Shown piece by piece: positions 10,191-18,830 of a DNA stretch of 64,000 nucleotides. Position numbers and translations under genes: made by a program. The notes under the pieces were generated by a model that was given only the letters and a program-made list of their open reading frames with translations, was not told the origin of the DNA and searched no databases. Position 1 is the stretch's first letter. Every line of letters begins with the position of its first letter. This DNA comes from Burkholderiales bacterium RIFCSPHIGHO2_12_FULL_69_20. Its GTDB lineage: Bacteria > Pseudomonadota > Gammaproteobacteria > Burkholderiales > Burkholderiaceae_C. The stretch lies in the NCBI GenBank assembly GCA_001770815.1, contig MESD01000019.1:15973-79972 (forward strand), given 5' to 3'.

Positions 10191-10580
10191 TTACTTGGCG
10201 GCGTCCAGGCTCAGGATCCACTTGACCAGCTGCTTGGCATCGGCCTCCTTGATGGCCACCGCATTGGGTGGCATCGCCAGGCCCGAGACCTTGCCCTTCC
10301 AGTGGCTGTCATAGGGGTTGGAGCCGGTCAGCACGGTGTGGGTCAGCTTGGCCGAGGCGTCCTTCTGGCCCTTGTACTTGGCGGCCACGTCCTGCCAGGC
10401 CGGGCCGATCGGCGCCAGGCCGTCGGGGCCCTTGCCGCCGGGCTGGATCTGGTGGCAGGTCATGCAGCCGCTGGTGGTGGCCAGCTTGAGGCTGGCGTCG
10501 TCCTTGCCGGCGGCCTGGGCACCGGTGGTGGCCAGGGCGGCCAGCATCAGGCCCAGCGTGAGGGGGATGGAGCGGGTCAT
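10191..10580 (-). CDS. Periplasmic class I cytochrome c (c-551/c-552 type)
   Basis: Small electron carrier of 129 residues in the periplasm. A signal peptide (LGLMLAALATTGAQA) is followed by one haem site CMTCH (residues 39-43) and a probable Met axial ligand in SGLAMPPNAV near the C-terminus. The KLVKWILSL-like helix (here QLVKWILSL) closes the domain, as in c-551-type cytochromes that feed nitrite reductases, peroxidases or oxidases. The partner is not in the window. A FNR/Anr-like half-palindrome lies about 70 bases upstream, which would fit oxygen-controlled expression. Confidence 0.9.
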   Translation of the reverse strand: MTRSIPLTLGLMLAALATTGAQAAGKDDASLKLATTSGCMTCHQIQPGGKGPDGLAPIGPAWQDVAAKYKGQKDASAKLTHTVLTGSNPYDSHWKGKVSGLAMPPNAVAIKEADAKQLVKWILSLDAAK

Positions 10581-10649
10581 GGAGGTTCTCCTGAAAGGCG
10601 ATCAAAAAAGGGTGGATGCCGCATGGTGCGGTGTGATGCGGGCCGGGAT

Positions 10650-10663
10650 TTGATCGATCTCAA
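10650..10663 (-). promoter_or_regulatory. FNR/Anr-like box upstream of cytochrome c
   Basis: TTGATCGATCTCAA matches the FNR/Anr consensus TTGAT-N4-ATCAA at nine of ten fixed positions. It is centred about 76 bases upstream of the cytochrome start codon on the minus strand. The position fits an activator site, but no -10 element was verified. Confidence 0.45.
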
Positions 10664-10821
10664 GTGCGGCGGGCATTTCGCCAGGATGGAGCAAGGCTGT
10701 GGCGGCGTGGAGCATGCGCCGATGCCCTGATGCCACGACGGGCCAAGGACGGGCCCTGCCACGCCGGTGCGTCTGCCGGACCGCCGGCTGGCGCCCGTCG
10801 GCCACCGTTGGGCCGGGCGCG

Positions 10822-11949
10822 TTACAGCGTGCCTTGCCAGCTCAGCGCGAATTCGCGCGAGCGCGCGGCGGCGTCCAGGCGGTCTGCGCCGGCCTGCAGC
10901 TGCCAGCCGCGCCAGGCCAGTGCCAGCGTGGCGCGGCGCTCGTGCAGGCGCCAGCCCAGGCCCAGCTGCACCGGACCGATGGCCGCTGAGTTCAGCCGCT
11001 GCTGCCACTGCAGCGCTGGCAGGGCGCCGAAGCCGGGCACGGTGTCGATGGTTGCGGCCAGTTGCTGGCCCTCGGCCACCGTGCGGCTGAGGGCCAGATG
11101 GCCGCGCCAGGGCTGCGTGCGCGTCAAGCCCGCCTGGGCATTGCGGCCCTGAACCAGCGGGCGGAACACCACGAAGCCGTCGGCATCCAGCCCCTGCGCA
11201 TCGGTGGCCAGCGTGGCCTGCTGTTGCGGCAGGCCGCGCCAGTGCAGCCAGCCGCCATCGCGCAACGCGGCGCGTGCCGACCAGGGGCCGGCATGCCATG
11301 CCAGCTCGGCGCCAAGCAAGGCGCCGACACCACGCCGGGCAAAGGCCTGCTGGAACGGGAAGTCGAGCCGGTCATCCAACTCGCTGGATTGCAGCGCAAA
11401 GGCATAACTCGCGATCGACGCGTCGTAGTGCACCGGGCCGTGGATGCTGCGCTCGCGCCAGCGGCCCAGCGCCAGCAGCTGGGCCGACAGCTCCAGCGTG
11501 AGACCCGGTGCCAGCGGCCATTCACGCGCCACCAGCGCCCCGGCGCCCGAGAAGGCGCGCAGCTGCATGTCGGCCGCCCAGCGTGCATCGGCCGCCGGGC
11601 GCTGGCCACTGTCGACCAGCGCGGCCAGCAGCAGCGTCTCGCGGCTGGCCACCAGCGTGGCCTGGCTGCGCGCCAGCAGGCCGAACGTCCAGCCCCCGCT
11701 GCGCCGCTGCAGCCGCAGTTGCTCGTCGACATAGGCCAGGTTGCGGCCCGGCCGCGGCGCCAGGTGGCGCCAGTCGTCGTCGCCCAGGGCGGCCAGCGGC
11801 AGCGCGTCGCTGTGGCGATCGCTGCGAAGGTTGAACTGCCAGGCCGTATCGGCCTGGGCAAGCTGGGCGGGTAGTTGGGCCGCTGCCGGCCGCAGCACGG
11901 CCAGCAGCGCCAGCGCGCCGCCGGCCGCGATTCGGCCGAGCCGACTCAC
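10822..11949 (-). CDS. Exported beta-rich protein, possible outer-membrane barrel
   Basis: I do not recognise this 375-residue protein. It starts with a signal peptide (ALALLAVLRPAAAQ) and continues with alternating hydrophobic/polar stretches rich in Trp, Arg and Leu, such as GGWTFGLLARSQATLVASRE. The ending SREFALSWQGTL resembles the last strands of outer-membrane barrels, though the final residue is Leu and not the classic Phe. The GTG start overlaps the stop of the upstream lipoprotein gene by 4 bases (GTGA), so the two are translationally coupled and probably act together at the outer membrane. Confidence 0.6.
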   Translation of the reverse strand: MSRLGRIAAGGALALLAVLRPAAAQLPAQLAQADTAWQFNLRSDRHSDALPLAALGDDDWRHLAPRPGRNLAYVDEQLRLQRRSGGWTFGLLARSQATLVASRETLLLAALVDSGQRPAADARWAADMQLRAFSGAGALVAREWPLAPGLTLELSAQLLALGRWRERSIHGPVHYDASIASYAFALQSSELDDRLDFPFQQAFARRGVGALLGAELAWHAGPWSARAALRDGGWLHWRGLPQQQATLATDAQGLDADGFVVFRPLVQGRNAQAGLTRTQPWRGHLALSRTVAEGQQLAATIDTVPGFGALPALQWQQRLNSAAIGPVQLGLGWRLHERRATLALAWRGWQLQAGADRLDAAARSREFALSWQGTL

Positions 11950-14432
11950 AGACCGACGTCCAGCGACACGAAGCTGTTGTCGCTGAAGGTGACCACGCCG
12001 CTGTTCATGTTGACGCTGCCGATCACCAGGCTGTCGCCCTGCACCAGCTCGACCGCGCTGGCGCCGTCGACCCAGTTCAGCGACAGGCCGGCGCTGGCCT
12101 CGGTCAGCTTGAAGCGGTTGACCTCGCCGGTGGCCGCATCGCGCGAGCCGGTGACCGAGACCACCAGCCGCGGCTGGCCGGCCACCAGTGTGCGGTACTG
12201 CAGCGTCACGCCCTGGGTGCTGCCGTCGTCGCTGTCGCGCAGGTGCGTGCCGCCGAAGCTGATCTCCAGCACCGGCCGGCCGGGGGCGGTGATGCTGCCG
12301 ACGAAGCCCATGTCCGTGCTGTAGTGGTTGCTCGCCGAATACACCTGCGTGGCGTCGAAGGCCGCGTAGCCGGTGGTGCTGGCCGTGAACTCGCCCTTCA
12401 GGAACTCGGTCGTCGTGCTGCCGGCGATGTTGCGCAGCGCGCCGCTGAGCTTGGCTGCGGTGGGCAGCAGCACGGTGCCGCTCTTGTCCCAGGCCGATGC
12501 GCCGATCTCGAACACGCCTTCGAACTCGGCCGTGGCGGTGGCAAACACCAGGTCCAGCGTGCCGCCGGTCAGGTCGCCGCCGGCCGGGGCCACGGCCGCG
12601 GCCGAGCTGGGTGACACCAGGTTGCCATCGGCATCACGGCTGACCGGTGCGCTGTTCAGGCTGGCGCTCTTGACGGTCAGCGTGGACAGCGTGGTGCCGG
12701 CGCTGTCCTTGGCGGCCAGGCTGCCGGTCACCGTGGCCGATTCCAGCTTGGCGGTGGTGGCGTCGATGGTGCGGGTGCCGCTCAGCGAAACAGCATGCTG
12801 GTGATTGGCCAGTGCCGTGCCGCCGCTTTCGAAGCCGCCGGCCCAGGTGCCCACCATCGTGAAGGCGGTGATGCTGCCGTTGCCGAGCGTGGGCGTCACG
12901 GTGCCGGTGAACGGCGGCAGGTCGGCGCCGGCACTGTCCTGCTGCAGTGCGGCGTTGGACAGCGTGGCGCCGGTGTTGGTGGTCACGCGCAGCCGGGCGC
13001 GGGTCTGCCAGCCGTAGCTGCCGTCGCTGTTGGGCGTGATGGTGAAGCCGTGGCGGTACTCGTTGGTGGTGAAGCCCGTGCTGGTGGCGCTGCGTGTCAG
13101 GTAGTAGCGCGCGCTGCAGCCGATGAAGTTGGCGTTGTCAGGCGCGGTGGCGGTGGTCAGCGTGGTGGCGTCCTGGTACAGCGTGCAGCCGGCTGCGTTG
13201 TAGCCCGAGAAGTTGGCGGAGCCATCGTTGTCCACCTGGTCGAGCCCACGGCCGCGGCTGGGCACCGAGGTGCGGCCGGCCTTGTAGTCGTTGAACAGGT
13301 CGATGCCCATCAGCAGCGCGCCACTGTTGGTCAGCAGCGTATTGACCGGCAGGTGCACGTCGCGCATCGCGTCGTCGAAGGCGTTGGCCTGCAGGTTGGC
13401 CGCGCCGCTGGAGATGGCGCTGCCGCGGCTGAACATCGCCGACCAGTCGCTCTTCATCTCGGCAAACAGCAGTTTGGCCGCGGCGATGGCGGTGGCGGTC
13501 TTGTCGACGGTGGGTGTGGTGCCGGTGGTGGCGGCGGTGCAACTGGTGGTGCAGGCCAGGTTGGCCACCACGGTGGCCAGTGCCGACGAGCTGACCGCGC
13601 CCGCCAGGTCGGGGTTGGCCAGCACCGTGCTGACCGCGCCGCTGAGCACGGCCGAGACATCGGTGGCGGTATTGCCGCTGCCGCTGCTGAGCTTGATCGA
13701 GGTGGTGGAGGCGGCGGCGCCCAGCGCGTCGACCACACACTGGGTCTTGTCGCCGGCGCTGCCGGTGCCGCAGCCCAGATCGCCGTTGCTGGCCATCTGC
13801 GACACGGCGGTCAGCATCACCGCCAGCTTCTGCTCGTCGCCGCTGACGGCGGTGGCGGTGGTGGTGGCAGCCACGGTGGTGGGGTTGAAGCCCAGCAGCT
13901 GCGTGACGGTGGAGATCGCCTGCGCCGCATTGCCGGCGGTGACGCCGCCGGTGGCCTTGGCCGCGGCGGCCACGGCCATCTCGCTGAACGGCGTGATGCT
14001 GGCGCTGGTGGTCACCGCGCCGGTGGCGGTGGGCACCACCAGCGAGCGCATCTGGAAGCCCACCGGCAGCGGCTGGGCGGTGCCGGTCACCTCGTCGGCA
14101 TGGGTGGTGCTGGCGTTGGCGCTGACACGCACCACGTAAGGCTGGTCCTTGGTGCCGGTGAAGCTCAGGCTGTAGCGGCCCTGCGCGTCGGTGGTGGTGG
14201 TCTGCAACGCCACGGTGGCCACGCTGCCGTCGGCATTGACGGCATACACGCCGACATCGGCATTGGCCATCAGGCCCTTGGCCGCGGTGCCGCTGAGCGC
14301 CACGGTGGCGGTGGTGGTCGGCGTGACCGGGGTGACCGGGGTGACGGGCGTGGTGGCATCGGTGCCACTGCCACCACCGCAGGCGGCCAACAGGCCGGCA
14401 CTGGCCATCGCGACGAAAAGGGTCTTGCGCAT
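11946..14432 (-). CDS. Large putative outer-membrane lipoprotein
   Basis: Lipoprotein of 828 residues. The start at 14432 gives a clear lipoprotein signal: MRKTLFVAMASAGLLAAC, lipidated at Cys18, then a Gly/Ser linker and a VTPVTP repeat. A GGAG site lies about 11 bases upstream. The ORF-track extension to 15014 crosses the response-regulator gene and is not real. The body is Thr/Ala/Ser/Gly-rich and beta-like, with an early Ig-like segment (ALSGTAAKGLMANADVGVYAV) and no catalytic motif that I can name. It heads a two-gene operon with the exported protein downstream and faces the divergent response regulator, with a palindromic operator in between. The function is unknown; surface adhesion or ligand binding is only a guess. 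Confidence 0.7.
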   Translation of the reverse strand: MRKTLFVAMASAGLLAACGGGSGTDATTPVTPVTPVTPTTTATVALSGTAAKGLMANADVGVYAVNADGSVATVALQTTTTDAQGRYSLSFTGTKDQPYVVRVSANASTTHADEVTGTAQPLPVGFQMRSLVVPTATGAVTTSASITPFSEMAVAAAAKATGGVTAGNAAQAISTVTQLLGFNPTTVAATTTATAVSGDEQKLAVMLTAVSQMASNGDLGCGTGSAGDKTQCVVDALGAAASTTSIKLSSGSGNTATDVSAVLSGAVSTVLANPDLAGAVSSSALATVVANLACTTSCTAATTGTTPTVDKTATAIAAAKLLFAEMKSDWSAMFSRGSAISSGAANLQANAFDDAMRDVHLPVNTLLTNSGALLMGIDLFNDYKAGRTSVPSRGRGLDQVDNDGSANFSGYNAAGCTLYQDATTLTTATAPDNANFIGCSARYYLTRSATSTGFTTNEYRHGFTITPNSDGSYGWQTRARLRVTTNTGATLSNAALQQDSAGADLPPFTGTVTPTLGNGSITAFTMVGTWAGGFESGGTALANHQHAVSLSGTRTIDATTAKLESATVTGSLAAKDSAGTTLSTLTVKSASLNSAPVSRDADGNLVSPSSAAAVAPAGGDLTGGTLDLVFATATAEFEGVFEIGASAWDKSGTVLLPTAAKLSGALRNIAGSTTTEFLKGEFTASTTGYAAFDATQVYSASNHYSTDMGFVGSITAPGRPVLEISFGGTHLRDSDDGSTQGVTLQYRTLVAGQPRLVVSVTGSRDAATGEVNRFKLTEASAGLSLNWVDGASAVELVQGDSLVIGSVNMNSGVVTFSDNSFVSLDVGL

Positions 14433-14570
14433 GGGTGAACTGCTCCAGGAAGTCGAAAAAGGGGGGCCGGATTGCAGGCCACCAAGGGCGCTGCACCGGC
14501 GGTGCCGCAGCGGCCCGAGGGTAGTGACCACCAGCGACACCATTCTTGGCCCCAAAGACAACAGGGCGCC

Positions 14571-14586
14571 TCGGCCATTCGGCCGA
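14571..14586. promoter_or_regulatory. Palindrome TCGGCCATTCGGCCGA, copy 1
   Basis: A perfect inverted repeat (6-bp arms, 4-bp centre) between the divergent lipoprotein and LuxR-type regulator genes. The identical 17 bases including the next T occur again at 16310, and a 14/16 copy is found at 18831. It is a candidate operator of the neighbouring two-component regulator. A second shared word, TTGGCCCCA, lies at 14546-14554. Confidence 0.6.
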
Positions 14587-14661
14587 TGGTCAGGCGATGG
14601 TGCGTGCTGTAATTCGCGCTCCTGATCCCGCATAACTCGAAGAGACCGCGTCCACCGTCGC

Positions 14662-15297
14662 ATGAAAGCCCTGCTGATCGATGACCACACCCTGTTTCGT
14701 GATGCCCTGGGCCTGCTGATCGGCGCACGGTTTCCTGAGCTTGAACTGCTGGCCGCCGGCGACCTGGCCGGTGCGCTGGCCACGCTGGCCGCGCATACCG
14801 ACGTGCGGCTGGTGCTGCTGGACCTGAACCTGCCCGATTCACAAGGCCTGGCGTCGATCACCCGGCTGCGCGAGGCCGCGCCGGAGGCCCGGCTGGTGGT
14901 GCTGTCGGCCGACGACCGGCCCGAGACGGTGGAGCAGGCGATCGAGCAGGGCGCCTGCGGCTTCGTGCCCAAGACGTCGCGCGGCGACCTGCTGCAGCAG
15001 GCGCTGCGCATCACGCTGGACGGGGGCGTCTACCTGCCGCCGGGCAGCACGGTGAGCGCGGCGCCGCCGCCGGCGGCCGGCGTCACGCCGCAGGCCCTGG
15101 GCCTGTCGCCGCGCCAGGCCGACGTGCTGCGCCTGCTGATCGACGGCCAGCCCAACAAGCAGATCTGCCGGGTGCTCGATCTGTCGGAATCCACCGTCAA
15201 GACCCACCTGGCCGCGGTGTTCCGCCGCCTCGACGTGAACACCCGCACCCAGGCGGTGCTGGCTGCGGCCAGGCTGCGGCTGCGGTTCAGCGACTGA
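14662..15297 (+). CDS. NarL/FixJ-type response regulator
   Basis: Two-domain transcriptional regulator of 211 residues. The receiver domain (1 to about 120) has the acidic pair DD at 7-8, the phospho-acceptor Asp54 in VLLDLNLPDS and the conserved Lys in FVPKTS. A Pro/Ala linker joins it to a LuxR-type helix-turn-helix (about 145-205: LSPRQADVLRLLIDGQPNKQICRVLDLSESTVKTHLAAVFRRL). It lies convergent to the hybrid histidine kinase/PEP-CTERM frame, which is its likely partner, and divergent to the lipoprotein operon. NarL-type regulators bind short palindromes such as the one at 14571 in its own promoter region. Confidence 0.92.
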   Translation: MKALLIDDHTLFRDALGLLIGARFPELELLAAGDLAGALATLAAHTDVRLVLLDLNLPDSQGLASITRLREAAPEARLVVLSADDRPETVEQAIEQGACGFVPKTSRGDLLQQALRITLDGGVYLPPGSTVSAAPPPAAGVTPQALGLSPRQADVLRLLIDGQPNKQICRVLDLSESTVKTHLAAVFRRLDVNTRTQAVLAAARLRLRFSD

Positions 15298-15333
15298 CCG
15301 GTGCGGCCGGCGGACCGGCCGGCCTCGGCTGCG

Positions 15334-16230
15334 TCAGGCTGGGCGCCGGCGCGCCGCCGCCCAGCCCAGCAGCCCCAGGCCGCCGAGCATCATCGCCAGC
15401 GTCGAGGCCTCGGGCACCGGCATCGCCACGATAGGGATGCTGCTCTGCACCACGCTGAAGCGATCGGCGAACGCCGGGTCGATGGTGATGATCGGGTCTA
15501 TGTAGCCGCCCAGAGCCCAGCTATAGCCCGCGTCGTTGTAGAGGCTTGAGTTCAGCGGCGTGCCGTGCGCTTCCATGCTGATGGTGTGGAAGAGGTTCGG
15601 CATGACCAGCGCGCTGAAGGTTTCCGAGAACGACCCCGAGCCGCTGGCTGTGACGCTGCCACCCGGCGCGGACAGCACGGCGCCCCCGAAGTCGGAATAG
15701 GGCACGCTCATCCCCAGTCCGGCGGACACGCCGTGGACCCGCTCGTGCGAGCGCCCGTCTTCATACAAGTAGAACCGGCTGCTGATGCCCACGACCAGCC
15801 AGTTGGCATCGGCGCTGGCACGGTGGTCCGGGTCCAGGGACGTGGCTGAGACCCGGCCCCAGATTTGACCCAGCGTTGTGATGGTGACCGGCACCAGCTC
15901 ACCGTCGTCGCTGGCGCCGGCGATGGACCACTGGTAGCTGAGCGAGGCATCGACAACGGCAAAGCTGCGACCGCTGGCGGCGGCGCTGAACGCAATGAAC
16001 GGCACGGCCCCTGCGCTGGCGCCCAAGGTGGCGCTGGCGCTGGCCGGGCCGCTGGACAGCTGGTGCGTGCCGAAGCTGTTGGCAGACGCCACGTCCGGGA
16101 CGACGAGTCCGGAGCCCGCGATCAGATTCGTGGAGACCGTAGCCGTCGGCACCGCCACCGTGGCCGAAGCCGTTGTTGCCGCAAGGGTTAGGACAAACAG
16201 GGCCGACAAGGGGATCAGGGTGCGATTCAT
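15334..16230 (-). CDS. PEP-CTERM sorted exported protein
   Basis: Probable separate 298-residue product starting at ATG 16230. It has a signal peptide (MNRTLIPLSALFVLTLAATTASA), a beta-rich Ser/Ala/Gly body without a known enzymatic motif, and a textbook C-terminal sorting signal: VPEASTLAMMLGGLGLLGWAAARRRPA (PEP-like motif, hydrophobic helix, basic tail). Such proteins are cleaved and attached by an exosortase at the cell surface, often together with exopolysaccharide. The palindrome and the TGGGGCCAA word shared with the lipoprotein promoter lie 43-95 bases upstream, which supports an own promoter. No strong ribosome-binding site is seen. It is in frame with the upstream kinase without a stop codon between. 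Confidence 0.75.
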   Translation of the reverse strand: MNRTLIPLSALFVLTLAATTASATVAVPTATVSTNLIAGSGLVVPDVASANSFGTHQLSSGPASASATLGASAGAVPFIAFSAAASGRSFAVVDASLSYQWSIAGASDDGELVPVTITTLGQIWGRVSATSLDPDHRASADANWLVVGISSRFYLYEDGRSHERVHGVSAGLGMSVPYSDFGGAVLSAPGGSVTASGSGSFSETFSALVMPNLFHTISMEAHGTPLNSSLYNDAGYSWALGGYIDPIITIDPAFADRFSVVQSSIPIVAMPVPEASTLAMMLGGLGLLGWAAARRRPA

Positions 16231-18795
16231 GGGGTGCGGGGCGGGGCTGCGCCGGTTCGGGTGAGTGACGTTTTGGCCCCAGTCTGGACGCCGGGCTGCA
16301 CCCCGCCCATCGGCCATTCGGCCGATCCCCCCGCGGGTGCGGGTAGATCCCCCCGCGCGCGGCCCCGCCATCACCTCGGCGATCGCCGCGTGCAACTGCT
16401 CGGCACGAAACGGCTTGTGCAGCACCGGCAGCCCGCTGGCGCCCAGCGCGGCGATGTCGGCCGGCGCGGTGTTGCCGGTGACCACCAGCACCGGCAGCTG
16501 GCCGAAGCGGCGCCGCGCCAGCGCCACCACGTCGAAGCCGCTGCCGCCGGGCAAGCGCAGGTCGGTGATCAGCAGGTCGGCCTGGCGCTCGCCCGGGGGC
16601 AGCGCGTCCAGCGCGGCGCGCAGCGCGCGCGGGCCATCGAAGGCGGTCACGCTGGCGCCCCAGGCCTGCAGGCGGGCGGCCAGGGCCTCGCGCACCGCGC
16701 GGTCGTCGTCCACCAGCACCAGGTGCCGGCCCGCCAGCCAGCGCGCAGGCACGGCCATCGACGGCGCGCTGCCCGCCTCAGGCGCTGCCGCAGCGAGCAG
16801 CAGCAGGCTGAAGCAGCTGCCGCGCCCGGGCACCGAGCGCAGGCCCAGCGTGGCGCCCATCAGGTCGGCGCTGCGCTGCACGATGGCCAGGCCCAGCCCG
16901 AGGCCCTGCGCCCGGTCGCGCTGCGGGTTGGCCAGCTGCACGAACTCCTCGAACACGGCCGCCTGCTGTTCGACGGGAATGCCATGCCCGCTGTCCCACA
17001 CCTGCAGCCGCACCTGGCCGTCGGCCGTGGCGCGCGCGGCCAGCAGCAGGCCGCCGCTGTCGGTGTAGCGCACCGCGTTGCTGACCAGGTTGCGCAGGAT
17101 CTGCTCGAGCAGCGCCGGGTCGGCCTGCACCGCCAGCGCCGTGGGCCGCACGCGCAGCCGCAGGCCTTTCTGGCGCGCGGCCTCGCCCTCGTGCACGGCC
17201 ACGGCGTCGAACAGCGGCTGCAAGGCCATCGGCTGCGCCTGCACCCGCACCGTGCCCGAATCCAGCCGCGACAGATCAAGCAGCCGGGCCAGCAGCGCCT
17301 CCATCGCCGCCACCGCCTCGTCGACCTTGGCCACCATGTGGCGCTGCGCCGGGGCCAGCACCTGCTCGCGCAGCAGGCCCACCAGCAGCCCGATGGTGAC
17401 CACCGGCTGGCGCAGGTCGTGGCTGGCCGCGGCCAGGAAGCGCGACTTGGCCGCGGTGGCCGTGGCCAGCGCATGGGTGCGCTCGCGCACGCGCTGCTCC
17501 AGCGTGAGGTTGAGCACCTCCACTTGCGCCATGGCCTGCGCCAGGCGGCCCACCATCAGCACCGCGAAGGCCAGCACCATCAGCGGCGTGGCCAGCGGCA
17601 GCCACCAATGTGCGGTGATGGCCAGGTGGCCCTGCTGGAAGCGGTAATCGTGCGCGCCGGCCACCATCACCACCACCAACGAGGCCAGCAGCGCGGCCAG
17701 CTCGCCACCGCGCATGGCCCGCACCCGTTGCGCGATCAGCACCAGTGCGGGCAGCGCCAGCGCACCCAGCAGCGGGTAGGCCACCGCGCGCACCCGGTCA
17801 ATGGCCACCGTGCCCGACAGGCTGGCGCCCGCGCCGACCAGCACCATCAGCGTCGCGCCACCCAGCAGCAGCGGCCGGTAACCGCGGGGCCGCTGGCGTG
17901 TCAGCGACATCGCGAACAGCCCCAGCAGCACCACCGTGCCCACCTGCACGGCAAAAAACAGCGCCGAGGCCAGCGCCGGCGGCAGCCCCGGGTTGACCAC
18001 GTAATAGGCCTGGTTGCGCAGCGACACGCCCAGCCCCAGCAGGCCGAACCAGCCCATCGCCGATTCGCTGCGCCGCCGCCACCACATCAGCAGCGCAAAG
18101 CCACAGGCACCGGCCGCCGCCAGGTTGAGCTGCTGCGGCAGCCCCACCGTCAGGTTCTGGTGCAGGCGGTGCTCCAGCGCCATCGCCGTGGCCGGCCCCA
18201 GCCGCAGCGTTGACAGGCCGGCGCGCAGCCCGCTGTCGACCTGCAGCAGCACCTGGTTGGCACCCGGGCGCAGCAGGGCCGGCGGCAGCGGCAGCAGCCG
18301 CGGCAGCGCCTGGGCGCGGCCCACCTCGTCCTCGCCGAAGCTGTCGTGCAGCAGCGCGCCGTTGAGCCACAGCCGGTGGCGGCTGCCCAGGCGCTCGGCA
18401 CGCAGCGCCCACAGCGTGCCGTCGGCGGCCGGCGGGCCCGCCGGCTGCGCGGGCGCCGGGGTCTGCGGGGTCGGCAGCGTCATCTGCCAGCGGTACCAGC
18501 CCATCGCCGGGCGCGCCACCCCGCGCTGCGACCAGGTGTCGGGCAGGGCGACGCGGGTCCAGGGTCCGTCGGGCGACAGGGCGAATTCGGCCTCGCGCAG
18601 TTCCTGGGGCGCCGGCGTGGCCTGGGCTGTCGCCAGGGTGGGCGCGGTGGCGGCCAGCCAGGCCAGCAGCATCCGCAAAAACACACGCAACAACGCACGC
18701 AACAACGCATGCCACGACAGCGGCCCGATCCAGGCCAGGCCTGGCCGGGGCCCCCAGGGCGGCGCGGCGCCGCAGGCAGCGCGCACCCACTTCAT
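15334..18795 (-). CDS. 7TM hybrid sensor histidine kinase, frame continues into PEP-CTERM protein
   Basis: The continuous 1153-codon frame encodes a sensor kinase in its first about 820 codons. A signal anchor and an extracytoplasmic beta-sandwich domain (about 60-205, WYRWQMTLP and HRLWLNGALL) resemble the 7TMR-DISM sensor type. About seven membrane helices follow (225-420), then HisKA with SHDLRQP (His459), a HATPase with NAVRYTDSGG and WDSGHGIP, and a C-terminal receiver domain (LVLVDDDRAV, LLITDLRLPGGSGFD). The kinase part should end near EVMAGPRAGG, but no stop exists there. The frame runs through the presumed promoter region of the next gene and into its signal peptide. A separate PEP-CTERM gene is listed below. 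A real fusion, stop loss, or a miscount in one of two G6 runs are the alternatives. Confidence 0.8.
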   Translation of the reverse strand: MKWVRAACGAAPPWGPRPGLAWIGPLSWHALLRALLRVFLRMLLAWLAATAPTLATAQATPAPQELREAEFALSPDGPWTRVALPDTWSQRGVARPAMGWYRWQMTLPTPQTPAPAQPAGPPAADGTLWALRAERLGSRHRLWLNGALLHDSFGEDEVGRAQALPRLLPLPPALLRPGANQVLLQVDSGLRAGLSTLRLGPATAMALEHRLHQNLTVGLPQQLNLAAAGACGFALLMWWRRRSESAMGWFGLLGLGVSLRNQAYYVVNPGLPPALASALFFAVQVGTVVLLGLFAMSLTRQRPRGYRPLLLGGATLMVLVGAGASLSGTVAIDRVRAVAYPLLGALALPALVLIAQRVRAMRGGELAALLASLVVVMVAGAHDYRFQQGHLAITAHWWLPLATPLMVLAFAVLMVGRLAQAMAQVEVLNLTLEQRVRERTHALATATAAKSRFLAAASHDLRQPVVTIGLLVGLLREQVLAPAQRHMVAKVDEAVAAMEALLARLLDLSRLDSGTVRVQAQPMALQPLFDAVAVHEGEAARQKGLRLRVRPTALAVQADPALLEQILRNLVSNAVRYTDSGGLLLAARATADGQVRLQVWDSGHGIPVEQQAAVFEEFVQLANPQRDRAQGLGLGLAIVQRSADLMGATLGLRSVPGRGSCFSLLLLAAAAPEAGSAPSMAVPARWLAGRHLVLVDDDRAVREALAARLQAWGASVTAFDGPRALRAALDALPPGERQADLLITDLRLPGGSGFDVVALARRRFGQLPVLVVTGNTAPADIAALGASGLPVLHKPFRAEQLHAAIAEVMAGPRAGGSTRTRGGIGRMADGRGAARRPDWGQNVTHPNRRSPAPHPMNRTLIPLSALFVLTLAATTASATVAVPTATVSTNLIAGSGLVVPDVASANSFGTHQLSSGPASASATLGASAGAVPFIAFSAAASGRSFAVVDASLSYQWSIAGASDDGELVPVTITTLGQIWGRVSATSLDPDHRASADANWLVVGISSRFYLYEDGRSHERVHGVSAGLGMSVPYSDFGGAVLSAPGGSVTASGSGSFSETFSALVMPNLFHTISMEAHGTPLNSSLYNDAGYSWALGGYIDPIITIDPAFADRFSVVQSSIPIVAMPVPEASTLAMMLGGLGLLGWAAARRRPA
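16310..16325. promoter_or_regulatory. Palindrome TCGGCCATTCGGCCGA, copy 2
   Basis: Exact second copy of the 16-bp inverted repeat, about 80 bases upstream of the PEP-CTERM start codon (minus strand) and inside the read-through part of the kinase frame. As at copy 1, the word TGGGGCCAA (plus strand TTGGCCCCA, 16273-16281) lies between the palindrome and the gene. The spacing differs from copy 1 by 12 bases, close to one helical turn. Confidence 0.6.
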
Positions 18796-18830
18796 GCGCC
18801 GATTGTGGGCCGGCGTCGGGCCCGGTCGCC

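Noticed and set aside
12795-14438. A 547-codon plus-strand ORF very rich in Gly and His, resembling a metal-binding protein
   Set aside because: It is the reverse complement of the Thr/Ala/Ser-rich lipoprotein gene; Gly/His richness is the mirror of Thr/Ala codons and there is no start signal.
14433-15014. N-terminal extension of the lipoprotein frame through the response regulator
   Set aside because: The extension is antisense to a clear LuxR-type regulator, while the ATG at 14432 starts a perfect lipoprotein signal.
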